Below are positions 20,896 to 35,772 of a stretch of DNA of 64,000 nucleotides, piece after piece. How positions within the stretch are numbered: position 1 is the first letter of the stretch; the number at the start of each line of letters is the position of its first letter. Location: contig BROG01000366.1 of assembly GCA_030159075.1 (NCBI GenBank), forward strand, positions 260,001-324,000, written 5' to 3'. The position numbers were made by a program, and so were the translations under genes. The notes under the pieces were generated by a model. The model saw only the letters and a list, made by a program, of their open reading frames with translations. It made no database searches and was not told where the DNA came from. This stretch comes from Atrina japonica. Its lineage: Eukaryota > Mollusca > Bivalvia > Pterioida > Pinnidae.

Positions 20896-22470
20896 CAAAA
20901 GGAATTATAGAAAGTAACAGTAACCATATAAATTTAAGATTTTTGTGAAGATTTTTATTTCTTGTATGTACTAAAAAAACAATACAAGAAACATATTTGT
21001 TCAGCACTAGTCATATAATCACAATGATTAAATGACGATATACAAAAACTGGTCAATTTCACATTGAAAAAAACATCGGGACCATGTTTTAACATCGACA
21101 TTAGCGTATTTTCTACTTTTCCGATCTCCAGTTATCAGGTCAGACAAAATAACTGCTGTGTAATGGACTTCAGTTTGAAGTTTTATCACGCATACCATGA
21201 CTTTATGACCCATACTTTTTGTCAAGCACGTGGCGAAAGAGTAATTCGTTCAGTTTTAGAAAAAGTGTAAATGGAATGATCCAGAACGGGGAGGGAATCG
21301 AACTTGAAACCTGCTGTTTGCGTCTTAACTGCTTAAATCTACTTCGGCACACGTATGGCAGGCTAATATGACATAGATGGATGAAACCTAGTTTTTTCAG
21401 TTAAACCTAATTTTTCTCCAGTTAATGTGGGTTACCTAGAAAGAAAGGGTTTAACTTGAAAAACAATGTATAACTGAGATAAATTAGGTGTAACTCATTA
21501 TCGTGATTCTGTTAGTCATCACAATTTCTATGGAGGGCAATGATGATAACTGAAGGATGTCGGTGAATTCCCCAATTTACGAGAAGAGGATGTGTTTTAA
21601 GCTGATAAATTGGACATTTTTACCTCTATCACTCAAACTGGTAGATATCATATAGATGAAAAGGTTAGATATCATATAGATGAAAAGGTTAATGAGTGTG
21701 GCATATATAGATGCCATCAATTTTGTTGTGAAATAAATGTCTCTCTCTCACATACCTAGTTTTAACAACATTCTGTGTTCTTTATTGTTTGTTTTAATGG
21801 TGAATTTTCTCCACACAAAATAAATGTACAGTATTACATTGGAAGTCAGCTTTTAATGGTGGAAAGGAAAACTCGTTTACAAAATGCTAGGCAAAAATAC
21901 TAATTTTCTAATGCATGAGCGTATTTTCAACTTGGCCTGTTCATCTAATTAAAAATCGGAATACTAACCCTTCCAACCCTAGTATCCAGATGGTATGCTC
22001 TTTTCTATTGTTTTGACAAGTCTATTATGGCCTGTAGGGGTCAAAGGGTAAAGACCTAAGTAATTAATATGTTTAATTGTGCCAGACCCAGGCCTTCCGT
22101 ATGTTTTAAAATTCTTTCTAACAAAATCAGCTTACGTTGCAGCTGGGTTTTAACCCGCACTTACTCGAGGGGAAAGGCTACGTGGTCTAAGGTGTCATAC
22201 AATAGTTCTTTAATATCTAACTGAAGTATGTACTTGGGAGATAATGAAGTTTTAGTAGCTTGAACTGTAAAAAACAGCAGATTTAATTATCATTATTAAT
22301 GAGTCGAACACAACAGCAGCAACTTAACAACCGAAAAATTAAATCAAAATACGAAAAAGGCTATAACTCATAGTATTTCTGTAGAATTCCTATAGGTTAT
22401 ATATATAATATATACCATATAACTGAAATATTCTTGCGTGTGGTATAAAACACTACTCAAAATCAAATCA
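20896..22470. other. Mostly unannotatable intergenic DNA
   Basis: No gene was seen. A minus-strand tRNA-like segment at about 21288-21365 (B box AAGTTCGATTCC, A-box-like TGCCGAAGTAG) may be a SINE remnant. A piece at about 21844-21960 (GGAAAACTCGTTTACAA) recurs at about 27005-27090. Confidence 0.4.
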
Positions 22471-22474
22471 AGTA

Positions 22475-22662
22475 CAGTGGAATCGTATTATCTCGAAACA
22501 CACAGGACCGCCCCTATTACTTCAAGATATCCGGAATTTGAGATAACCAACATTTTTTATTGATATATAATTATTATATCTATAAAAATCGGGACCGCAC
22601 TTTTAACTTTGACATATCCGGAATTTCGACTCAATCGATTTCGACATAACGAGATTCCACTG
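22475..22662. mobile_element. pogo/Tc1-like MITE
   Basis: The ends are inverted repeats: the left begins CAGTGGAATCGTATTATCTC and the right ends in the complement of CAGTGGAATCTCGTTATGTC. A TA dinucleotide flanks both sides (22473-22474 and 22663-22664), as expected for the Tc1/mariner/pogo superfamily. It has 188 bases and no coding capacity. Confidence 0.8.
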
Positions 22663-22724
22663 TACTTGTAAACTATTTGCTGAAGGACTGCATCAATAAA
22701 CCTCATATTCACGGCAGATGTGAC

Positions 22725-23130
22725 TAGTCGCTATGAGATGTTTACATCTCTAGGACACCTGGTCCCATCTCTGTATTTCCTGGATTTCCGTGATTTTGCA
22801 GAGCAGGCGGCGGACAGGTTTAAATTTTGTAGGAGAGAACCAGGTTTGTGTGCTCTCTCTTGGACCACCTAACGGTTAATACCTCAGTGATCTTTGGCTT
22901 TTATATTCATTAATCAGTAAAGAGTACCCGCGGCTGGCGTTGATTGAATTATTGTCAGGTAAAATCCAGAGTAAAATAAGGCGCCGTGGAGGAGTAAGCG
23001 TACCTTGTTGTCGACCGGCCTCATCCGTCTTGAGTCCACAGTTAAATGCAGTTAAAAAGTAATTGAGGAATTAATTATCATCATAATCGGCAAACATGAT
23101 TCAACAACCACCATCAAAAAGGCAACTCGA
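22725..23130. mobile_element. Degraded tail A fragments in both orientations
   Basis: A plus-strand scrap (about 22738-22800, GGACACCTGGTCCCATCTCT) is followed by a minus-strand scrap (about 22950-23130, GGCGCCGTGGAGGAGTAAGC). Both are strongly diverged. Confidence 0.5.
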
Positions 23131-23212
23131 CGAGTCGTTCAGTGGAAAACTATAATTGCAAACAACAAAGTAACATTAGCAAAATGCTGACATTAAACGT
23201 GATTCATGAAAT

Positions 23213-23218
23213 TTTATT
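23213..23218 (-). promoter_or_regulatory. Candidate polyadenylation signal of the OATP gene
   Basis: An AATAAA on the minus strand, about 180 bases downstream of the OATP stop codon. Confidence 0.4.
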
Positions 23219-23398
23219 TCACAGTAAATAAGTTTAGAAAACAGATTAACATGACAAATCGTGTGCAAAATTTCACGTGCAGCTCAAGCTACTACATTTA
23301 ATTAAATGTTATAGTATTCTGGTTATTAGAAATCGTTGCTAATAAATACGAAATATTTTCATATATGTAGGAATACTCGATAGATGATATTCAAAGAC

Positions 23399-23718
23399 TC
23401 AATTTATGTTTGTATCGGTTATAAATTTAGCGTTCTTTTTCAGAGGTTTGTCCATCAATGTGTCCTCTTCTGGGATTATCTTCTCCTGGTTTTTATAAGA
23501 CTCTGTACTCCAGTCTGTCCTGTTCCGAGACAACAAATACGTTGCAAAACTAAGGGTAACAGTTGTACATTTAGCAACAATTTCCACCAGATGTCGCACA
23601 TACCGGAAATTGTCGTTGTCATATAACGCGCATGACCCTCGGCCATTGCAGCCTTCGTTCCATATCAAACAGCAAGTATCTATCAACATACCTATAAACA
23701 GTGGAGCTGCGAACCATG
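23399..23718 (-). CDS. SLCO: OATP exon 10 (membrane segments 11-12, C-terminus)
   Basis: It encodes [20 protein letters not shown], then [20 protein letters not shown], a last hydrophobic segment and a charged cytosolic tail ending DTNIN before the stop. The acceptor is TTTGATTTTAG. Confidence 0.95.
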
Positions 23719-25363
23719 CTAAAATCAAAAACATAAAGTAAACAAAATTTCGTATTTAAATTTAAAAAGCTGACCTCTCTTATTTTCAACGCATATCTAA
23801 CAGTAATCTAATGCATAATTTATAATATTTCTATATATTTTTATATGAACTAAGGCAATGTCTTGAAAGCGAGCGCATTCCTCGGAAATCTATTTGCTCT
23901 CACAAGATCAACACCTGTCCGCATAAGCACTCATAAACGATTTGAATAGTGTAAGTGGTCCTTTGTCGGCCATCTCGGCTGGAGAATGTTTTCAGGCATA
24001 AATGATATTTATACTTTAAATTTATATTCTAGAAATACGCATTAGACCGGTGAAACACTCAACGTTATGGTTTTCTGAAAAAGTAGGGGTCGAAGACAAA
24101 TGTACAAGAGGAGTTTCGAATTTAAATGGTTTTATCCATTCGAAATATTACTGTAGTACGAAATAATCAGTTTGTAACTATATACCATTTTTTATCTACT
24201 GTATGACCGACTCTCTAGCCAAACGAGAAACTGCGACAGGTTATATGACCAAATTGTTACGTACTGCTTCTAGAATTTGAATTTCGTGGTTAACGATGAA
24301 GGTCAATGTAAAGAATTAAGGTCATAGTAAACTTGTGTCATCATTTTCCGTCTTCTTGTGAAGAAACAATGAGATAGTACAAACGGTGTTCTTCTAACAA
24401 TGCAGACCGTAACAGGTAAACGGAATTGTTAATAAAGATAGACAGACGATCGAACAGAAATCTATAAATATAAAATCTCAGATACTAAAGTAAAAATCTA
24501 CAGGATGTTCATAATACATTTACAAATCTGGTGATATTTGGACAAACACGGACCTCTGGGAATCCAAAGGTGGGATCAGGTACCATGGAGGAGTAAGAAT
24601 CCCTTGTTGACCGCTCATACCTGCTGTGAGTCCATAGTCAAATTTAAATAAAATAGGTGAAGAAATCCTCATCATAATTGATACAGACCTGTCGAACAGG
24701 TAACTCAGCATTTCATTTAGTGAAACAAAGTAATCGCAAACAAGAATAATATACGTACTGAAAATTTGCGGAATGTTGACATCAAACGTGATTTTCGATA
24801 ACCCTGTGCCAATAATTCGGCAGTAAGTAGTTTACCTCTGTATATGAAAATTTTATATGTAGAACATGCCCTTGCATATGGGATCATTTGTGAGACATCA
24901 TGTGCAGGTGATCGAGGGATATTACTACTTAATTGTGGAATATGAACGATGAGGAAGCCGAAATCGCCACGTTTTTTTTTTAAAGGTTGGGGTGGAATTT
25001 GTTCATTTATAGTACATATGTATTTAAGGAAAAAATAATTTTTGGTTAAACTCCTACATCCCAAAGTATGCTTTGTGTGTCTGATATGTGGTTATATGTA
25101 TTATAAACTTAATACCAAAATTATAATGTTCAAGACGATCGTTTGTCAATTAAAAATTATTAGATTACCTCTACTACTTACCAAATAATGCGTGAAAAAA
25201 TCCTGATATCCCTAAGCCAAGACTTTTGTCTTTATCAAGCACCGACCTGTTAAAAAATCAAAACATATTAAAATCTAAAAAAATAATAGCTCAATCAGTA
25301 ACGAAGGGTATAAAATAGTACGGAGTAAATAGTGAACGAACACAAATTTCTTCAATAGACAGG

Positions 25364-25447
<84 letters not shown>

Positions 25448-28400
25448 TGTAATGGACCGTGTCCATTGAACTCACTAGAATACTGACCTCATTTTTTTTC
25501 ATTTCCTATTGTACATTTCACCCTTTTCATAAACTCGTATTTGTTAAGCGCAGTTCGAGCCACGCTGGAACCTAAGCTGATTTTGTGAGAAAGTTTGAAA
25601 GTTTACACGCGGAGGGCCGGTGGTCTATTTACGGGTACATCTTTACTGGGTTTTCTCCTCCACCATTAAACTCAACAAAATTGTTGAGTGTGCCGTTAAA
25701 CACTATTCATAATTGAAATGTAATCTATAAATATTAAGAAAGCAACTTTAAACAGAATGTTTATAGCACAGACGTTATTTGTTCAGATAGCTCAACTTAA
25801 CCAGACCTTAAGCACAAAGTTAATATATTATTTTGAACTATTATAGAAATGTGATAATAATCTCAAACAGTATGTATGATTTAATCAAAGTCAGGCAAAA
25901 TTCCAAAAATAATATTCATATATACTAAAGTATTAATCTTAAGAAATTCCAGGAATCAAAATACACATCTGGTGAACACTGGGCAAACATGAACCTCTGG
26001 ATATCGAAAGGTGAGATCAGGTGTCATGGAGGAGTAAGCATCCCTTGTTGACCGGTCACACCCGCCGTGAGTCCATAGTCAAATTCAAATGAAATAGGCG
26101 AGGAACATATTTTCGTCACAACTGGTACTGACTTCAAGTTTACTTAAAAATTCATATTTCCTTTACGAAAGGATTGTCGTATAGGTGAAACATCAAGTAT
26201 ATATGAACTTTACCTCATTTTGAAAATCATGCACGGTACAATAGTCGTTGCCCTGATATACGATGACACAAACATTAACAGTAAATACAGCCAGAGAAGT
26301 GAACATTCTGATTCGCACAATCCGGTTGTAGCTGTTCCTTCTGGTCCGACACATGTACAGTTCTGGTATTTCTTTTTTTATGTAAGATATTTAGGAATAA
26401 AAAATTAGAAAAATATTAATAATAGAATGTATTGAACGGTACTGAACACAACCTCTGTAAATACATCTTTTGTCGCGGGATAGTTTGTTTATTTGAAAAA
26501 TAAAATGTTATTTTTAAATCTGCAAAGTTCATGTTCAAATCCATGGTACATTATCGATAAACCTAGTACCTGGTATTTCGGTACCAGGGACTAAAGAATA
26601 TTTGCACTTTGACACCATTTAAATTCGAAAATTGTCTAAAGCTAAGATAGTTATTTTTTTTACAGTGGTTACTCTTAGACGGATTTAGGCTATACTTTTA
26701 GATATATTATTTGGCCCTGTATGACACCACTTTATCTTTAGAAAAAACATTCTTTTCAAATCAACATGACGTCTAATTGACAGAAACGGTATCGTCTTGA
26801 GCACTATAACTTTGGTATTATGTCTATAAATTTACTAGATTTACTCCTAACTGTTGAAGTGTATTATATTTGTGTGTTTAAGAAAGTGGTTTCTAACATA
26901 CAGTTTTTATAAACATATTTTCTCTTCCTTTACAATGTAAACAAATCGTGTAAAATCTTCTTTGAATTATGTATGCTTATATTACCCACTTGATATGAGT
27001 TCGGATAGAAGGAAAACTCGTTTACAACGAATAAAATTAAATTCCCTTCCAAAGGTTTTTCATTATTCAATTTAGCCTGTTTACATGGCAATGTGGTGTT
27101 TTAAAATATCAGATACCCAAAGTATAAATCAATAGGATATCCAGGAGATACAAATCCGGTAAAAATGACAAACACGGACCTCTGGAAACCTCGCCATGGA
27201 GGAGTAAGCATCCCCTGTCGACAACGGTACAACAAAGTCCAATGAAACACGTGAAGTGTATCCTTAAATTGGTACCGTTCAACAACCGCCAACAAAGGCA
27301 ACTCAACATTTCACTTTGAAACAGAGTAGTCGCAAACAAGACTATTATACCGACCATAAAATTTGCGGAAGCCTAAACGCGGTTTTACATGTCAATAATT
27401 TGTCAGTGAGTAGTTTACCTCTGTATATGAAATCTTCCACCTGGCATAATCGGATCATTTGTGAAATATAAACTCCCAAGGTGACCATTCTACTTAAATG
27501 TGAAAATTTACGATATCGTCGCGTTTGTAAGCTTAGCTAATTTCCCCGTCTGTGTTTATATTAAGTAAAACGTCTTATGACAGCGTGTGTACTTGATTCT
27601 GTTGATCTGGATTTCTAGGCTGGTAATATCGCATTGACATATGTATGAAAATTGTCATTATTAATTGACAAAATTGACAACTGAAGCCATCAAATGCATA
27701 CCATTGAGAGTCAGTGAAGTATAACGTTATACATTTGTTGACTGGATGTGAGGTAGTGTTATGTAGAACCTGAGTCTGAATGCAACAGTTTGGTCCGAGT
27801 GTTCGACATGACACCTGTTGACCAAAAGTTCTGTTTACAAATAGTACCGAATAGTAATGAGCTGTGACGTAAGCGGGCAACATTTCACGCAAAGCCAGTC
27901 AACATTTCAATGCTGAGGCAAACATCTGAAATTTTGGACTTTTGTTTTTATAACAGTATAGAGAAAATATAGAGAATATAAAGTAAACGTTTAACAATAA
28001 TCATTTTTGACTGCTAACATTGTATGCTTGACCAGCAAATGTGATTAACACAGGTTGGTGAATAGTATTAAATCAGATCAGGTTTAGCTTTAATTTGAAG
28101 CTGTACACTGTCCACTCGCGGAAACATAAACCCATATAGTACGAAACCCGCTTTGAATGAATTTACGCTATCACTTCCCAGGAATTCGTAATATCGAATA
28201 TTATATTGGTAGATATATATACATATATACAAAACAAAAAATACAAATTTATTTAATTGATTACGAATTATAGGTAATGTGTAACTAACTTACCTTGACA
28301 CTTCCATACTCCTACAAACAAATGAATTAAACATGTGTATGAAACATACAAGTTTAAAAATGATCATTTATGTAAATTGCACTAAACTCGGTTGTTCAAT

Positions 28401-29895
28401 GATGCTTGTGTTTTGTTTAGAGTAAAACAATATTTTAATGTAAACTTCTGTTTTGGATATTACTTTATTGTTTCAACATAATATATTTCAACAAATATTA
28501 ATAAGTTTGCACAAAAAATCAGAATCGATATTTTTTGTATGTTTTTATATCAAATCATATTAAACGCGAAAGCTATATGTCCTTTTTATGACTTAATGGG
28601 GAGGCAATTTAATTAACGATATTTTCAGTGCCTAGAATCATTTCATGATAAAATATATAAATACAACTTTCTGACATCAGTAAACGAACACCCTTAAATA
28701 AAAAATTCTTTAAATCATAAAATAACGAATCATATTAATACGTCCAACCTATTTAGTTACTACTTTTGTTAATATATTGAGAAAGGGTCATAAGCTGTGT
28801 TTACCTAAAATTACCTCATTATTTTTATACTTATGTTACCTGTACAATACAAAATAAGAGCTATACACAGGTATAAAAAATTGTATCCCCTATATAATTT
28901 GTGAAAATAAGGTCAGGTCCAGCGTGGTATGCATAAACATATAGTATGGTTGAATTAATCGATTTGCAAGTGAAGTATTACCAAACTGGGTTTCTCAGGC
29001 AATGTTCTCAAAATATAGAGGAATTTAAAAAATTTTATGCCTGTGTATATCTCTTTTTTTTGTTATTGTAAATCGATCTAAGTAGTAAAAAGGAAAGAAT
29101 GTTTTTTAAGAAAAACAAAATAACAGCTATGCCTCTTTAAGATTACATGAAAATAACAGTTAATGTCGTTATAAGATTACATTAAAAAGCACAGCCAATG
29201 CCCATTTAAGATTGCATTAAAAAGCACAGCCAATGCCCATGTAAGATTACATTAAAACACAGCTAGTGTCCCTTTAAGATTACATTAAAACACAGCTAGT
29301 GTCCTTTTAAGATTACATTAAAACACAGCTAGTGTCCCTTTAAGATAACATTAAAACACAGCTAGTGTCCCTTTAAGATTACATTAAAACACAGCTAGTG
29401 TCCCTTTAAGATTACATTTTTCAATGCCGCGGAACATCCAGCATGGCACGGTGTCATATAATTGAATCCGTTCGATCCACACACTGGACTGTAGTCATCC
29501 CGACACTGGCAATCGTCAAAACATGATAAAGGCATGGAAAGGTTGGTCACATAGCCAGATAACGTCCCATTATATTGATCACTGCAAGAAAAATAATTAC
29601 ATTTGTAAAATCATTCGGGTGTACCTATGAAACGTGCTCTTTTGTAGATTATATGATGGTACACAGGGAAATGTTGGTCAGGTGAAATTCATCTGATTTC
29701 ACGTAAAAATGTTCATGTGAAGTTCACGCTAATAAGGTTTTTGCAGTAAATTCAATGTGAATTTCATTTGAAATATTGATTCCATCGAAATCTACGTGAA
29801 CAAAATTCTGATGTGTAAGGTTAAAATGATATTACTAGATGATTATGTTTCTGGTTTTTATTTTCAGTAATTGAACACACATACGCACACACAAA

Positions 29896-29991
<96 letters not shown>

Positions 29992-32900
29992 GCTATGAAA
30001 CAGGTATCGGATAAATATTTAAAATTACTTATAAATCAACAAGTAGCGGTTATTGACCTCGTCCAGCGTATGTACTTATAATTTTCCTATGCAAATCATT
30101 TATAGATGTGACCATTCATATCGGATCTTTGAATTTCTCGCATCAAGGTTCCTTTACCTTTAACAAAACAACTGACCTTTTCCCCGACTTTCTCAGCCTT
30201 TTCATTGTCTCGGCGACATGAGCATCGCAGCCACGAAGTCTCTCTTTGGAGGTACAGGGACATGCCCTTGGAACAATTTGTAAAATAAGAAGTCATTTGG
30301 TGGCCTCTGGTTTCCTGGTGAAAATTTACTTAAAATTCAAGCCACAAAAACATTTTTTTCAAGGATAAAAGATATTAGATTTCTCAGTGACTTTTCTGGA
30401 CTTCCCTGACTTCCCATGACCAAAAACACCCTTGTAAAATTTGTTGACTTTCCAGAAATTCCCTGACCATTAGAAACCCTGCGCATGAATTAACTGTTAT
30501 CACACCGACGAAATGTAATGTATTTTAACAGGACACTCTGAAATAATACATCAAACTTTTCAATTGATCTGTTTGGTTACACATGGTTGGTTAGAAAAAG
30601 TTATGACATCATTCTCAGAGGCATTACTTTAATTCTACCTTTTTTTTTTTACGTTCGCTTTTCCATGTTATTGGCCTCCGTTGTCGAGTGGTTAGAGCAT
30701 CGCGCTTTAATCCATGAAGTCCCCCACCTCTAGTCAGTACAGGTTCAAGTCACTCTGCAACCTTAACTGATTGTGTGAGAAAGTATACCAGTTTACTTGC
30801 GGAAGGATGGTAATTTCTTTCCGGGTAATAGGGTTCACTCCCCCCGAAATAAAAATGACCACCATGATATAACTGAAAAATTGTTGAGTGACGTACAACA
30901 CTTTTCAAAAGCGTAAAGAGTGTTATCAGACGTATTTAGAATGCTTTTTATTACATGCATGTGTAATCATACAGTTACAATACAGAGTTCAATATGCCCA
31001 TGCAATACGTAATGTCGTATTGCACTGTAGTTTTGTCGTAGCTACACTTTTACATACGATTCATGTCATCGACAATATTTGATAGTGTCGTTAAATGTGG
31101 AATTATTATATCAAAATTTGTGCACAAATGTAAATAAATAAGGGACATGTAATAAATACAAAACCACACAAATGTTTCTATTCGTACCATCAAACTGCAC
31201 TTGATCATTGTAGCGGATGGATTCATCCGCTACAACGATCGCGTGCAGTCTGATGATACGGATAGAAACATATATGTAGTTTTGTCTATATATGATGCAA
31301 GAAGTGGTTTCCCGCAATCGAACTATGCACAGGGAATTGAATGAATACAAACTTATAAATGCACATGAAATACCCTTACTAATATAAAAATCTCAGATAC
31401 CAAAGTATAAATCAATAGGATGTCATTTTTCAAAATAAAATTTCTTAAACATCATCTCATATATTCCGATTTTTTGTACACACAAGATCGTTGAAGCATA
31501 TCTCTCCGTTTTATTCAATTTTGAATTTAGATTTGTAATAGTTTTTACGCCACACATACTTTCCGTATCCAACTTACATATTGCACAGATATTTTGAACT
31601 CTGCGTTTTTTCCATATGATTACAAATGTATGTAATAAAACTGATTTACCTGCCAGCGTTAAAGCCAATGATGTACGGCGTTGAACATCTGATAAACATT
31701 TGTCCTACTACTGGAAATGTACAAATCAAATGAACACTTGTGATGTATTTGATGCACTGTAGAGGGGTGAATTTCAGGAAGCTGATCAACAAACCACCAG
31801 TCAAAGAACCTAGGGATGCTGCTAGGGTTGTGAGAAGACCTGAAAATACAGCAGTAATTAAAATCCGGTGACATCAAAGTGTTGATACGAATGTGTAAAC
31901 AGTTACAGAATCCATCTGGTACTAAATATAAAAATCATAGATACCAAAGTATTAATCTTCAGGATGTCCAGGATACAATATACAAATCTGGTAAATATTG
32001 ACAAATATGGATCTCTGGAAATCTATAGGTGAGATCAGGTGGGATCAGTCACCAAATTTACTCAATACTCAAGCTCAACTTTTGTTTCATTATTTTGACT
32101 ATATAATTTGTTTGTAAAACTTTTTTATTTGAGTAATTTGGATACTTTATTATTTTTCATCTTTCACATATAAATTTCACGAATAATTCCTAGTAACAAC
32201 CGATGTCATACGATATTTTGACCCCCGCGATAAAATGACCCCGGGACATTTTATCGCGATAGAATGACCCCGGGGTCGCGCGACAAAATGATCCCCCTAT
32301 GAAAATTTTCTAAAAATGTTTATTGGTATGTTTCTTAATTTATAATCGATATTTCATGCCCATGTGGTCATCACTTTTGCTGAATTTGTGAATACCAGTG
32401 GGGATTGGTGGTCAAATATCGCGACCGCAATAAAATGACCACCCCCCCCATGAACATTTTTCTAAAAATGTCTTTTGGCATGTTTCTTCATTTAAAATCA
32501 ATATTTCATGGCGATGTTGTCATCAGTTTTGCTGAATATGTTAATACTAGTGTGTGTGTGTGTGTGTGGGGGGGGGGGGTTCAAAATATTGTGGCCGCGA
32601 TAAAATGACCCCCTATGAAAAATTTTCTATAAATGTTTTTTATATGTAACTTCATTTAGAATCAATATTTCTTGGCTATTCAGCCATAATTTTTTTCTGA
32701 GTATGTCAATATGTCATGGCTATCCAACCATAATTATCTCTGAATATGTCATTGCTAGTGGGGTCGTCAAAATAACGCAGCTGCGATAAAATGACTCCCC
32801 TATGAAAAATATTTTGCCCCCCCCCCCCTGGTATTCACATATTCAGCAAAAGTGATGACCACATGGACATGAAATATTGATTATAAATGAAGAAACATGC

Positions 32901-33604
32901 CAATAGACAATTTGAGAAAAATTTTCATAGAGGGGGTCATTTAATCGCGGTCGCGATATTTTGACCACACCCCCCCAGTACTGACATATTCAGAAATAAT
33001 TATGGTTGGATAGCCATGAAATATTGATTCTAAATGAAGTTACATATCAAAAAACATTTATAGAATAATTTTCAGGGGGGGGGGGCATTTTATCCCGGTC
33101 GCGATATTTTCACCCCACCCCTGGTGTTCAAATATTCAGCAAAAGTGATGACCACATGGCCATGAGATGATTCTAAATGACGAAACATGCCAATAGACAA
33201 TTTTAGAAAAAATTTCATAGGGGGTCATTTTATCGCAGCCGCGATATTTTGATCCCCCCTAGTACTGACATATTCAGAAATAATTATGGTTGTATAGCCA
33301 TGAAATATTGACATGTTCAGAAATAATTGTGGTTGGTTAGCAATGAAATATTGATTCTAAATGAAGTTACATATAAAAAAACAGTTATAGAATAATTTTT
33401 ATGGGGGATCATTTTATCGCGGTCGCAATATTTTGACTCCCCCTGGTATTCACATGGTCAGTAATGACCACATAGCCATGAAATGTTGATTCTAATTGAC
33501 GAATCATTCCAATAGACATTTTTAGAAATTTTTTATAGGGGAGTCATTTTATCGCGGAGGTCAATTTATCGCACTGAGTGTATATATATATATATATATA
33601 TATT

Positions 33605-33656
<52 letters not shown>

Positions 33657-35529
33657 ATATATTTATGGAGCGAGAAATTCCAAGATTTAGTGTCGATAAC
33701 TTGAAAAGTTAACTATATACGATCGACTATGTCGTCATTTTAATCTTTACAGTAACACTTGTATTAAATCTTTTACAGATTCTTTACTTCATAGCATGTA
33801 CTCAATATTAACCTATGAATATGCATATAACGCTTTCTGAGAATTTTGACACTTTGACAATTTGAAATTTTACATTAAGCAAAAATGTAGGAACTCTCGT
33901 GAATATTCGAAACCCCATGTCCATTAGAATACGATAAAGTGGATGTACAAATGTTCTCAACATCAAGACATTGACAATCGCATACAGGACCAGGTGTGCG
34001 GAAGGAGTCAATGCCCTCTGTTAGTATGCTCCACAACGCAAATGTTACATGGAAACCTGTCAAGTTCGATGAAAATGTCAGTTATGAAAATGACATCAGT
34101 TAGTTTTAGATCCGGTTTACGAAAGGGGGTCGCTGTATATGGTCGTGCTTCGTGCTAACATTCCTGACAGGGGGTTCAAATATTAAGAAAAAAAAAACGA
34201 CAATAAGTTTGTTTACCCATTAGAATGTTTGATTTCCACGTAGGTAGACCAAATTGTGTTTGTAGATATTTGGCTTGATACGCTTGGAGCCCAGCGACGA
34301 CAAATACGGCAGAAGTAGTTGTGAGCATGATTCCTATGTACCGCGGATTTGTAAATAATCGCTGTATGACATTTCCTGACGAAAAAAAAAACATAGAAGG
34401 AAGGAGTTAGTACATATAAAATGAATACATTTTTTCCCCCAAATATATCAATCTCCTTCAACCCAGTTGAATACAGAACCTTTTGGTAAGGTTACATTAA
34501 CTTTTGGTTTTTTTAATGGTCTTTTTATTATAACATTCCGATATCTTCAATTTTACGGTGATGACCAGTTTTTCATAACATCTAATGACAATGTCGTCGT
34601 TAAAAGCAACTTCGTTACGTCTTCAACTTAAAATTCATATCTGGATAAAGGACTACAAATACAGACAAAGATACTGCAACGCGGTTATTTTACATGAAAG
34701 GTTAGTAGAATGCAAATAGATAGACTGTGTCTTAAGCCACTTTAGTGAGGAGACCACCTCAAATTTAAGACTGTACATATTCAATCTCTTGAAAACTTCA
34801 AAAGCGATCACCTCGGTAATCGGTCTACTTTAGGTCAGTCAGATACAAAGTTCGTCTGTCTTTATACCCAGAACAAAGAAAAGAAATATTCAATCCGTTA
34901 ATTGAGATTGGAAGTTCAGACAGAGTTATCTACCTTTTAAGTTTTGTAAAAGTCCTCTTGATTGTCGGCTATTATTCCTTTTTTTATTTTTGTTATTATT
35001 ATTTCGCCGATGCATATATTTTGGAAAACAAACCAAGGGAATGGCTATCAAAATTGCTAATGATCCAAACACGATAAAACCAAGCCACCATGCTCCAATC
35101 CAGCGTGGGTCCTTGTATCCAATAGGAACATCTGTGATAAAAGACGTGTATATCAATAAATATTATAAACATAATACCAAAGTAATAACTCTCAAGGCTT
35201 CATCAGTTTAACTACAATTTCCATTTATATTTATTTTCTGAAAAGAATGTGGTATCATACAAATTAAATTAGGTTTAGCAGAATTTAGAATTGAAATGGT
35301 GTTATCAGTGCGAAATAAACAAGATAATTCCAATATCTGCTATAAATCTAGGATTAATATATCATGATATATATTTGCTGCTACATTTCTCTTGTCACGC
35401 GTGTTTGTTTACAGATTTTGCGTTCCGTACTGTGACATATTTAACGATGAAATGAATATGTACTAAATAGCATTTAAATTACATATTTTAATTAAATGAT
35501 AAATGTATAACCACAATGGATATATAGTC

Positions 35530-35627
<98 letters not shown>

Positions 35628-35707
35628 CGATCGAGCAGAAACTTATAATACTAAAATTTTTCTATAATTTTATTTCTCATTAGAAAGGCAGGAATCTACA
35701 AAATTGA

Positions 35708-35772
<65 letters not shown>

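Noticed and set aside
23384..23626. Plus-strand frame over the last OATP exon, and similar frames at 36853-37419
   Set aside because: They are shadows of OATP coding on the opposite strand.
27575..27892. A cysteine-containing 105-codon minus-strand frame considered as an OATP loop exon
   Set aside because: The exon 6, exon 7 and exon 8 chain is complete without it, and part of it overlaps a reverse transcriptase relic.
29141..29417. A CRISPR-like array of regularly spaced repeats
   Set aside because: The units are directly adjacent with no unique spacers, and the context is a eukaryotic intron.
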